A stretch of DNA of 64,000 nucleotides from Nitrososphaeria archaeon. GTDB lineage: Archaea; Thermoproteota; Nitrososphaeria; Nitrososphaerales; JANXEG01. A program made the translations under genes and the position numbers. The DNA lies in assembly GCA_029775915.1 (NCBI GenBank), contig JARVKA010000005.1, forward strand, positions 1-64,000. The letters are read 5' to 3'. Positions 36,951-44,899 of this stretch are shown in pieces (position 1 is the first letter of the stretch; the number at the start of each line of letters is the position of its first letter). The notes beneath the pieces were generated by a model. It saw only the letters and a list, made by a program, of their open reading frames with translations, had not been told where the DNA came from and did not search any database.

Positions 36951-38516
36951 TTAATACAATGGCGAATCTTGAATGTAACTCTTGCCCAATTTTAATGCAA
37001 TTTCAGCTTTTTGAAGCTCAGAGCCTATGTATGCAGCATGATCGAGTAAAGAGATTAAACCATTATTAATGATGCATTTGTATATACTCTCAGCATTTTT
37101 ACCCTCAATAATTAAATTTGGTTTACTTGAATTGGAATGATTATAATGTGTGACGATAATCTTCTCCTCCTCTCTATCCACATATATTTTAAAGTATCCC
37201 TTTAAATCAGCCTTGTAATACTTTTGAGGTTCAGTAGCGGTAATTACTTTAACTTTATCTTTTAAGCTTGTATCAAATGGTGTATCTCTTAACTTTCTAT
37301 CCCTCATTATAAGCAAATCTATACCTAAGCCTTTTGGTATACAATTTCTCTTTTTTGCAATAAACATCATTTTTGATGCAATAGAGAGTTCACGAACATT
37401 TCCACGATTTTTATCGCTCACCTCTGTAGTAAGAATTACACTCACACCCAATTCGGTAGCTATACCTGTCATAATCGCACTCACACCAACTGTATCAGCA
37501 TCCATTAACTCAGTTACATTCCCTACACCCATGAATAAAGGCGTATTTGGATTTCTTCTTCTAAACTCATAATAAGCAACTATCGATTCAGTTATTCCAG
37601 GGCTAATTACTGGATCAAGAATGAGATCCGCCATAATTTTATTCAAGCCGAGTTCACGAGCCCTTTTTAAATTCTCCTCTAAAACTCTCACTCTTTCAGA
37701 AGCAAGTTTTGGAAAGTATTTTTCACGAAAGTTTGTAGGAATTACTACAAAAGCTGTTTTTGATGCGAATTTTGAAACTTCTTCCATATTTCCAGCATCT
37801 ATACTTAATATCATATCCGCACCAATTGAGATTGCAACCTTAATCTCCTCAATATCCATTGTATCCACACTTATAGGCACATTTACCACTTTTCTCACAC
37901 ACTTTATTGCACGTATAACATCCATTGGGCGTGATTCATTAGCGATCATACCTAAATCTACAATATCTGCACCACAATTCACATAATACAAAGCCTTTTT
38001 TTGAATCTCTTCATCTGATAATAATGGCGCATCAACAATCTCTGCCATAATTCGAATTGGGAAATCTTCACCAACAGCTAAATTACCAATCTCTAAATTC
38101 CCTTGCTTTTTAAGTAAAATATCGCGATTCTCCTCAACCTCTTTTAAAGATTCAAAAATTCTCTTTTGAAGCTCATTTTTTACTAAATCATCCGCAGGGG
38201 TAACCTTTGATAACTTTAATTTGTCCAATAAATTGAGAATTAATGGAAGATCTGCTGCATAACGAGGACCTTTAAATGTTGGGATATGAGTAACTTCCTC
38301 AACTAATGAAACATCACCAAATACCAAGCCAGGTAAGAGAATTAAATTGAAATCCTTTAATGTTTCTTTCTTTAACTCTCTCGCTATGTATTTTGGACTC
38401 ATAAGTGATGCTACAGCCATTGGTAAGGAGATAACCTCTGCCTCCACATTACTCTCTCTGCAATACTTTTGAACGATATCTTTAGCTAATTGCCCAGTTA
38501 CCAAAAGGACTTTCAT
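36951..38516 (-). CDS. Dihydropteroate synthase-related protein
   Basis: A 521-residue archaeal protein with a central TIM-barrel of the pterin-binding type: GADIVDLGMIANESRP, VPISVDTMDIEEI and LIMADLILDPVISPG correspond to the DHPS substrate loops. An N-terminal domain of about 170 residues with KVLLVTGQLAKD precedes it and a C-terminal domain of unknown role follows. The family (dihydropteroate synthase-like, TIGR00284) is thought to act in methanopterin-type C1-carrier synthesis, but the reaction is not certain. It may supply the C1 carrier for panB and gcvT. Confidence 0.82.
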   Translation of the reverse strand: MKVLLVTGQLAKDIVQKYCRESNVEAEVISLPMAVASLMSPKYIARELKKETLKDFNLILLPGLVFGDVSLVEEVTHIPTFKGPRYAADLPLILNLLDKLKLSKVTPADDLVKNELQKRIFESLKEVEENRDILLKKQGNLEIGNLAVGEDFPIRIMAEIVDAPLLSDEEIQKKALYYVNCGADIVDLGMIANESRPMDVIRAIKCVRKVVNVPISVDTMDIEEIKVAISIGADMILSIDAGNMEEVSKFASKTAFVVIPTNFREKYFPKLASERVRVLEENLKRARELGLNKIMADLILDPVISPGITESIVAYYEFRRRNPNTPLFMGVGNVTELMDADTVGVSAIMTGIATELGVSVILTTEVSDKNRGNVRELSIASKMMFIAKKRNCIPKGLGIDLLIMRDRKLRDTPFDTSLKDKVKVITATEPQKYYKADLKGYFKIYVDREEEKIIVTHYNHSNSSKPNLIIEGKNAESIYKCIINNGLISLLDHAAYIGSELQKAEIALKLGKSYIQDSPLY

Positions 38517-38581
38517 AATCTACAATAATGTGATTAAAGCTAAATATTAGATGTTACGATAAATGCTTTTCATATAGTAAT

Positions 38582-39223
38582 TCAAATAACCATTTTAGAA
38601 GGTTCACAAAATGGATTATACCTTCGCCCTTGCCTAAGAGCGATGAGACTTGCAGATTTTCGATCCCTAACCCCTCTTTTACTCGCTTTAGATAATGAAG
38701 TTGTTCCTCGCTCATCAACCAACTCAATTATTGCAGAATCTTTTAAGCAATTGTAAAGGCGTTTTGCAATCTTATTTGCAAGAATCGGGTCGCCATTGCC
38801 AATTCTTATCTTTTTTTCCACAGCTGGATAACTATTTATTAACATCATCACTTTATCCACTAAATCATTTACATTTATTGTAACATCACTATCAACCTCT
38901 TTTTGTTGATAATATACAGCAAAACCGATTCTTTCACCAGGATCGATACCTATAATTAATGAGCCATTTTCTTCTCCATAAAGAGCTGAAAAAATCCTCC
39001 TCTTAGCGGTAATTAAATCATTTTCTAAACTTTCTATACATAAAACCTTATTATGTTGAATTAAAGGGGCTTCCCTTTTTGTAGTTAAGACCAATTTAAT
39101 TTGTTGATAAATTTTTTCATTTGGTGGAATATCAACATAAGGGATGTTAAGTTTTTTGAGTAAATTGGTTATCGTATAATATGCTTTACCATCAACTGTA
39201 ACTACAGCTACCTCTTTATCCAA
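38582..39223 (-). CDS. RuvC/YqgF-like RNase H-fold protein
   Basis: A 213-residue protein. The N-terminal 85 residues (VTVDGKAYYTITNLL) form an unrecognised domain. The C-terminal part has an RNase H-fold pattern like RuvC/YqgF: D94 in IIGIDPGERIGFAVYY, E171 in LVDERGTTSLSKA and D187 in RGVRDRKSASLIAL, giving the expected D-E-D acidic triad. This suggests a Holliday-junction or structure-specific nuclease. It is divergent from a RecA-fold protein (39316) with 92 bp between, a possible repair pair. Confidence 0.65.
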   Translation of the reverse strand: MDKEVAVVTVDGKAYYTITNLLKKLNIPYVDIPPNEKIYQQIKLVLTTKREAPLIQHNKVLCIESLENDLITAKRRIFSALYGEENGSLIIGIDPGERIGFAVYYQQKEVDSDVTINVNDLVDKVMMLINSYPAVEKKIRIGNGDPILANKIAKRLYNCLKDSAIIELVDERGTTSLSKASKRGVRDRKSASLIALRQGRRYNPFCEPSKMVI

Positions 39224-39315
39224 ATTCTTTATCTTACATCACCCAATATCCTTCAAAATTATTAAGAGGGGTTACACTTTATTTACTTTTTCTTAAATAT
39301 AAAAAATAGAGAAAA

Positions 39316-39993
39316 ATGCCTTCAAAATTTGATGAAGAGTTGGCTGAATTTTTAAATAAAGTGCAATCAATGGTGAATATAAGTTGGTTTGATACACCAT
39401 ATCTTTTGATGAAAGGTTGTATTAATGCTATTTTATGCAATGATCCCCATATTAGAACAACATTAACTCGTAATATTGTTTATAAAACTTTGGAGCGTGA
39501 TGAATTAGTTGTATACATAGATTTAGATACAATGTTTACAATCAGCCTTGAATTTGAGAAGTTACAAGCTCAAAATTTGGATAATCTTGTAATTTCCAAT
39601 CCCGATGATAGCAATATCGATTATATAATAGCTGAAGTATCTTCTTTAAACTTTCCCAACTTAGGTTTAGTAGTCTTCGACTCAATAAATACATTTTATC
39701 ACATTTTTCCAAGTGATGTAAATTATGGTAAATTAAATCAAAAATTGGGCATATATTTATTCCTCTTAAAGAAATTGGCAATTAGATTAAATACTCGCAT
39801 ACTCATTTTAAGCTTATTAAGAGCGAAGAAGGTTTTAAATTCATGGATTTATAGCTACGCGGGTGGTAGAGTTTTGAATAAAATGGGTGATGTAATAATC
39901 ACTTTATCGAAGATTAATAACCAAGTTGAGATAAAGTTATTAAAACATCCAAATAAGGGATTGGAAGGTAAAGCCTTCTTTTTATCACTTTAA
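39316..39993 (+). CDS. RecA/RadA-fold protein without a P-loop
   Basis: A 225-residue protein that resembles a RadA/RadB/KaiC-type core. A Walker-B-like strand LGLVVFDSINTFY (Asp122) and a late strand TRILILSLLRAKK are present, and the order of strands fits a RecA fold. The expected Walker A is replaced by ILCNDPHIRTTLTRN (residues 39-53), with no GKT, so ATP binding is probably lost. It may be a regulatory RadA paralogue. It is divergent from the RuvC/YqgF-like gene and converges on a membrane protein gene by 4 bp. Confidence 0.55.
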   Translation: MPSKFDEELAEFLNKVQSMVNISWFDTPYLLMKGCINAILCNDPHIRTTLTRNIVYKTLERDELVVYIDLDTMFTISLEFEKLQAQNLDNLVISNPDDSNIDYIIAEVSSLNFPNLGLVVFDSINTFYHIFPSDVNYGKLNQKLGIYLFLLKKLAIRLNTRILILSLLRAKKVLNSWIYSYAGGRVLNKMGDVIITLSKINNQVEIKLLKHPNKGLEGKAFFLSL

Positions 39994-40421
39994 AATCTCT
40001 TAATACCATATATAAATAGCTCTATAATAATCGCTAAAAATATCATAAAAAACCCCGTGATTAAGTATAAGTTTGATATACGTTGCCTCACAATTTGCTT
40101 CCCGCTTTTATATAAAAGGTAAATACCAGATGTGCCAAAAATGATAGCAAATGAATTAATTACAGTCTCACTTAAAGTTTGAAGGGATGGTGATGGTGCA
40201 ATTATATAACCTGCTGGTAAACGAGAACCTTCCAAAATTGCATTCACTACACCACTTGCAAGAATGGCAATGAATAATAAATAAGCGATTTCTAAAGCTT
40301 TATTCAATTCGGATAATAATGAAAATTTAAAGAATCTTCTTGTAATTTTAATACTACTCATCCTTTGCCAAAGTGATTTAAATAAACCCATCACTCTTCT
40401 TTTTAATGCCATGTGATTCAC
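39990..40421 (-). CDS. Membrane protein, unknown function
   Basis: A 143-residue protein with a basic N-terminal part of about 45 residues and three hydrophobic helices (about 45-65, 80-105 and 117-140). I recognise no family. The stop overlaps the end of the RecA-fold gene by 4 bp on the other strand. Confidence 0.6.
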   Translation of the reverse strand: MNHMALKRRVMGLFKSLWQRMSSIKITRRFFKFSLLSELNKALEIAYLLFIAILASGVVNAILEGSRLPAGYIIAPSPSLQTLSETVINSFAIIFGTSGIYLLYKSGKQIVRQRISNLYLITGFFMIFLAIIIELFIYGIKRF

Positions 40422-40577
40422 TTCGATTACTATGTTAATTTAACGTTGAGAGAGCGAAATATAAATCTTTTCTATTTAAGCCATTATATAAATGTGAAGA
40501 GAACTTCTCGTGATTTACTTGCATATATACAATACTCTGATAAATTTATATTCAAGCTCAATTTATTATAAAGTTAA

Positions 40578-40748
40578 ATGGTATTTGAAATTGTTTGTAG
40601 CGCTTGTGGTGCAACTTTGTATTTAGGTACTGAATTGAAATCTGCAAAGGATATTCTTCGAGCTTCAAATGGTTGTTGTAAGAAATGTGGTAGAAAGCTC
40701 TCAACACAAGATTTCACATTAGATATTATAACGGTAGATAAAATGTAA
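40578..40748 (+). CDS. Small zinc-ribbon protein (56 aa)
   Basis: A short open frame of 56 codons from ATG 40578 to TAA 40748. It has two Cys pairs, CSACG (residues 7-11) and CKKCG about 25 residues later, with a Thr/Ile-rich end, the pattern of an archaeal zinc ribbon. It has no partner of known function; two other orphan genes follow. Its small size and the correct Cys spacing argue that it is real. Confidence 0.7.
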   Translation: MVFEIVCSACGATLYLGTELKSAKDILRASNGCCKKCGRKLSTQDFTLDIITVDKM

Positions 40749-40825
40749 GTTTTTATATAATTTGTCAAAGAAGCTTGATTATCCATTTTAAGATATTAAC
40801 GATTAACAAAAATCCTTGATGATTT

Positions 40826-41083
40826 ATGGTTCTTATACTTACTGAGGATGATGCAGGAATTATTCGAGTTGATCATCGTGAAGCTATAAAATTGGAGAAA
40901 TATTTTGATATAGTTATAGATTATGTGAAAGAGCTGTATGCGAATTGTAATCGTATATTTGTATGCTTTCCAGATACACAAGCTGCAAATAAGTTTCGAA
41001 GGATTTATCGTGAGCGTGTAGGTGAACTTAGTGAACATGATTTTGGGAATGATGAAGAAGTTATATTAAAATTCTCTTTGTGA
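40826..41083 (+). CDS. Hypothetical protein (85 aa)
   Basis: A soluble 85-residue protein without a recognised domain. It begins MVLILTEDDAGIIRV, has a central helix (HREAIKLEKYFDIVIDYVKEL), a hydrophobic strand RIFVCFP, and an acidic end. It lies six bases before the next orphan gene, so the two are very likely one operon, with the zinc-ribbon gene before them. Confidence 0.65.
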   Translation: MVLILTEDDAGIIRVDHREAIKLEKYFDIVIDYVKELYANCNRIFVCFPDTQAANKFRRIYRERVGELSEHDFGNDEEVILKFSL

Positions 41084-41089
41084 ATAAGT

Positions 41090-41470
41090 ATGAGTGAAAG
41101 TGTGGAAGTGAATTTAATTAATAAACTTTTAAATGTGATTAATGAGATAAAATATGGTTTAGACCCTAATGTTTTAGCTGATTGGTATAGAATTATAGAA
41201 GCGGATGCAAAAGCTTTATGCCCCGAGGAGCTTCGTGAGAGTATTTGTGTAAAGCAAGACCCAATATTATGGATGAAGTTTGAGTTTAAAGCTTCTAAAA
41301 GAGCAGTTCCATATATTATTGAAGCAATTGAAAGAAATTTAAATTTAATGCCATTCGCCACCAGACTTTATTTCCAAAAGTTAGAGGAGATAATTATTCA
41401 AGAAGTTTCCAAAGTTAATAATGAAGATAGTTCACCTTATTTTTCTTCCTATCACACTAAGCCCTCTTAA
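41090..41470 (+). CDS. Hypothetical protein (126 aa)
   Basis: A 126-residue mostly helical protein with no recognised domain. Sequence features are an acidic centre (DWYRIIEADAKALCPEEL) and a basic helix (EFKASKRAVPYIIEAI). Its last 39 bases overlap the end of cofE on the other strand. It follows the 85-residue orphan by six bases. Confidence 0.62.
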   Translation: MSESVEVNLINKLLNVINEIKYGLDPNVLADWYRIIEADAKALCPEELRESICVKQDPILWMKFEFKASKRAVPYIIEAIERNLNLMPFATRLYFQKLEEIIIQEVSKVNNEDSSPYFSSYHTKPS

Positions 41471-42250
41471 ATAAATGCATCTTTTATAGTTAATTATAAT
41501 TTCTTTTTTATTAATCGATCTATCAGTAAATGTTATGGGATTTTGTTGCAAATCTTTTAATCTAACGATAACAATAGGTATGCTCTCATCAGCCTCACCC
41601 ATTAGTAATTGAGCACCTGAACTAATATCATCAGCTAATGCTTGGCGGGTGACTTTTAAAACATTTCCAAATAAATCTTTCTTACCTCTTAAATCACGAA
41701 TAGGTTCAAATCCAGCAACACCAATCGCAACACCTATTGTACCAATTCTTGTGGGGAAAAGTCTGCTATCTGTGATAATCACACCAATCTTCTTTCCAGT
41801 CTTCTCAAAAATCCTCTTTCTTAATTCTTCAGCTTTTTCAAAAGGCTTAGATGGATGTAAAATCACATAACCTTTATATATATTTGACTTATCTATTCCA
41901 GCATTCGGTGATAAAACACCATCCTTTAAAGTCAATACATAGCCTGGTACTCCACCAAACACGACATCTGCCTCTTTAAGAATGAGCTCAGCAAGCCTTG
42001 AGCTTATATTCAATTTTTTTGCAAGCCTCTTAGCTTTTTCACTTGGATGAACACTACTTAACTTAACAACCCTACCTTCAGCCATAGCAACAAATTTACT
42101 TGCGATTACAATAATATCATTATCTAAAAGAGATTCTCGATTCTTTTCAATCGCTTCTATAATCTTTTGAACGAGATCGAATTTATCCCTTTGAGGCTCT
42201 ACTTTAATTGGTATATATTCTAACTTACCAATTTTTGATTCTAATACCAT
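41432..42250 (-). CDS. cofE: Coenzyme F420-0:L-glutamate ligase
   Basis: GTP-dependent addition of glutamate to F420-0. The 272-residue enzyme has the family signature: IVIASKFVAMAEGRVV near 46-61, GYVLTLKDGVLSPNAGIDKSN (about 103-123), IITDSRLFPTRIGTIGVAIG (about 158-177) and ADDISSGAQLLMGEA. It shows that the organism makes F420, which serves oxidoreductases. Other cof genes are not in the window. Confidence 0.93.
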   Translation of the reverse strand: MVLESKIGKLEYIPIKVEPQRDKFDLVQKIIEAIEKNRESLLDNDIIVIASKFVAMAEGRVVKLSSVHPSEKAKRLAKKLNISSRLAELILKEADVVFGGVPGYVLTLKDGVLSPNAGIDKSNIYKGYVILHPSKPFEKAEELRKRIFEKTGKKIGVIITDSRLFPTRIGTIGVAIGVAGFEPIRDLRGKKDLFGNVLKVTRQALADDISSGAQLLMGEADESIPIVIVRLKDLQQNPITFTDRSINKKEIIINYKRCIYLRGLSVIGRKIR

Positions 42251-42369
42251 CTTTTACGACCTTGAATAGTACAAAATTAAAGTTTTTAAAAATTATCTTA
42301 AAACCTTCTTAACCTCTTTTTTTAATATATCTTTTAGAAAGTGAAAAGAATTAAGATGACTTATGAATT

Positions 42370-42690
42370 TTACAATCTCTTTAATTTTACAGCAGTTCCA
42401 TATGCAATAATTTCAGAAGCCCCAGCAGCTATCATAGTTGTTACATATCTAACACCAATTACAGCATCAGCCCCCAGCTTCTCAGCTTTTTCAATCATTC
42501 TTTTACAAGCCTCGTTTCTCGCTTTATCCATAAGATCACTATAATAAGTTAATTCTCCTCCAATTATTCTTTTAAAAAACCCTCTAATGTGCTTACCTAA
42601 ATGAACAGTTTTAACAGAACTTCCATCCACAAGCCCTATAATTCTCTCAATTTCGTATCCTGGGATAATTTCAGTGGTAGTGATAATCAT
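42370..42690 (-). CDS. YbjQ/UPF0145 family protein
   Basis: A 106-residue protein of the YbjQ (UPF0145) family. Recognised by ITTTEIIPGYEIERIIGLV, the SDLMDKARNEACKRMIEKA helix, and GADAVIGVRYVTTMI followed by a conserved GTAV. The family forms pentamers; its role is not established. The frame begins at 42690 and stands alone upstream of gcvT on the other strand. Confidence 0.85.
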   Translation of the reverse strand: MIITTTEIIPGYEIERIIGLVDGSSVKTVHLGKHIRGFFKRIIGGELTYYSDLMDKARNEACKRMIEKAEKLGADAVIGVRYVTTMIAAGASEIIAYGTAVKLKRL

Positions 42691-42921
42691 ATATCTTCAT
42701 ATCGATTTATTCTCATTAACTATATTAATTTTCTGATCGTTAACAATCTAATTAAACATTTTGATTTGTTATTCATTGTTAAATAATAAAAATTTCTCAC
42801 GCTCACCCCCACTAAATAAGGGAGGATAATCCATTATCTTGATAATTTCATTCAACTCATTAGAAAAGCTTATTTAAAATGATTTAAGCTAAAAATTGAA
42901 GATTAGCATAGGTTGGGATTG

Positions 42922-44076
42922 ATGACAAAATCAAAAACTCCCAAAATAACCCCTCTTTACTCTTATCATAAAGAACATGGTTACATAATCTCATTCGCCA
43001 ATTATCTCTTACCATTGTGGTTTAAAGGTATTGTTGAAGAGCATTTAGCGGTAAGAAATTCTGCTGGTTTATTCGATGTGTCTCACATGGGTCGATTTAT
43101 AATAAAGGGTAGAGAAGCGATTAACTTTTTAGATTACACACTACCAACAAATCTCAAAAAGACTTATGATGGTAGATGCTTTTATTCAATTATGTGTAAT
43201 GAGAAAGGTGGTATAATTGATGATTTGGTAACTATGAGAGTGAAAGATGATGAGTTTATTATGGTGGTAAATGCTATTAATCGAGAGAAGGATTTTGAAT
43301 GGCTCTCTAAAAACTCGATGAATTTTAGTGTAGATTTAATCGATATTACTGATGAATCTGCTTTAATCGCATTACAAGGCCCTTTAGCCCCAATGATTCT
43401 TCAAAAAATGGTTGATATTAATCTCTCTAATATAAAAAGGTATCATCATGCTTCAGCTAAGATAAATGGTATTAATGTTCAAATATCGAGAACTGGTTAT
43501 ACTGGTGAAGATGGTTTTGAAATTTTAATATCAAGTTGCTCTATAAATGAATCAATGAAAGCTGAAAAAATTTGGGATATGATTCTCACCATTGGAAAAG
43601 ATGTGAATCTTTTACCTTGTGGTTTAGGTGCGCGTGATACATTAAGGTTAGAGGCTGGCATGGTACTTTATGGTCAAGATATTGATGAAAATACCACACC
43701 TTTAGAAGCGAAATTGGATTGGTTAATACCTATGGATAAAGTTAATGATTATGTGGGTAAGCGAGCTATTTTAGAGCAAATGAAAAAAGGTGTGGAAAAA
43801 GTAAGAATTGGTTTTGTAATGAAAGAAAAAGGAATACCACGAACTGGCTATGAAATTTTAATTGATAATAAAGTAGTAGGTAAAGTAACGAGTGGGACTT
43901 TTTCACCAATCTTAAAGAAAGGTATTGGTATGGGATATATACCAAAAGATTTGGAGCAATTAGGTAAAGAGTTAAGCATATCTATTCGAGGAGTTTTAAG
44001 CAATGCAATTATTACCAAACCTCCATTTTATGATACGGAGAAGTATGGTTTAAATAGAAAAATGAAATCGATATAA
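42922..44076 (+). CDS. gcvT: Aminomethyltransferase (glycine cleavage T-protein)
   Basis: Transfers the methylene group from aminomethyl-lipoyl-protein to a C1-pterin. At about 384 residues it has VRNSAGLFDVSHMGRF, the pterin-binding YTGEDGFEI, CGLGARDTLRLEAGM and GKVTSGTFSPILKKGIGMG. ATG 42922 is chosen over TTG 42913 as it lies after it in frame. No other gcv gene is in the window, so the protein could also be a GcvT-like enzyme for another methylamine substrate, though the glycine-cleavage signature is strong. Confidence 0.9.
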   Translation: MTKSKTPKITPLYSYHKEHGYIISFANYLLPLWFKGIVEEHLAVRNSAGLFDVSHMGRFIIKGREAINFLDYTLPTNLKKTYDGRCFYSIMCNEKGGIIDDLVTMRVKDDEFIMVVNAINREKDFEWLSKNSMNFSVDLIDITDESALIALQGPLAPMILQKMVDINLSNIKRYHHASAKINGINVQISRTGYTGEDGFEILISSCSINESMKAEKIWDMILTIGKDVNLLPCGLGARDTLRLEAGMVLYGQDIDENTTPLEAKLDWLIPMDKVNDYVGKRAILEQMKKGVEKVRIGFVMKEKGIPRTGYEILIDNKVVGKVTSGTFSPILKKGIGMGYIPKDLEQLGKELSISIRGVLSNAIITKPPFYDTEKYGLNRKMKSI

Positions 44077-44093
44077 TTTTATGAAAATTTAAG

Positions 44094-44807
44094 TTATAAG
44101 GTTGCTAATAACTTTCCATAACCCTTTATTCGTTCTCTTACACCAAGCTCTTTAAGTGCTAGCCATAAAGATGCTGAGTTGCTAGATACTACTGGTTTAT
44201 TTAAATCAATTTCAAGTTTTTCAAGAATATCAAAGGTTCGAAAGTTTGTACAACTTATAAAGATACCGTCAGCTTCTGGTGTGTAAACATCCTTTGCCAA
44301 CTTATATGATACCCATGAAGGTTGCTTACCAATCTCTGTATTCTTTAAAATATTCAAACCTTTTATCTTCACAACTTTAAACCCACACTCCTCAAGAAAT
44401 AATTTCTCCCTTTCATTAAGCTCATTTATGTATGGTGTTGCTACAGCTACACTCTTTATCGATAACTCTTTTAAAGCCTCATTAACCGCAAAAGCGGTTG
44501 TTATCGTTTTTATACCAGTTCTCAACCTTATTTTTTCACTAAGCTCTTGCTCCCATTTAACACCTCCAATGAGTGAACCAGTTGTGCATCCATAAAGTAT
44601 GATATTAACATCAGCGGTAGCGAGATCATCCGCAGCTTTAAGTGCATCATTGACCATTTCTTTAAGACTCTCAATTGTAGCTTCAATTAATCTCATTCTT
44701 GCAACATGTATAGAAATGCCATCAGGTACAACCTTCCACAACTCACTCTCCATTGTAGTATTTGATGATGGTATTAACAATCCAATACGCCCACGCCAAC
44801 CATACAA
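44094..44807 (-). CDS. Maleate isomerase / Asp-Glu racemase superfamily protein
   Basis: A 237-residue protein of the maleate cis-trans isomerase/arylmalonate decarboxylase group. It has PSSNTTMESELW near the N-terminus and two cysteines in the equivalent catalytic positions: Cys in LYGCTTGSLIGG and Cys in GIFISCTNFRTFDI. These two-Cys enzymes isomerise maleate to fumarate or act on related acids. It is divergent from the fumarate-reductase-like gene at 44900, which supports a role with a C4 acid. Confidence 0.82.
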   Translation of the reverse strand: MYGWRGRIGLLIPSSNTTMESELWKVVPDGISIHVARMRLIEATIESLKEMVNDALKAADDLATADVNIILYGCTTGSLIGGVKWEQELSEKIRLRTGIKTITTAFAVNEALKELSIKSVAVATPYINELNEREKLFLEECGFKVVKIKGLNILKNTEIGKQPSWVSYKLAKDVYTPEADGIFISCTNFRTFDILEKLEIDLNKPVVSSNSASLWLALKELGVRERIKGYGKLLATL

Positions 44808-44899
44808 ATTTCATCACCTTAAATTTCAAAAATTTCTCTTTAGAAATTCTTAATAAATCTTATCTTTATAAATGGAATTATACGGAGAGGAAAAATGAA

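Noticed and set aside
42790-42850. Possible glycine riboswitch or hairpin upstream of gcvT
   Set aside because: A C-run and a G-run are present but no tandem glycine aptamer pattern or stable long stem could be traced; composition alone does not support a riboswitch.
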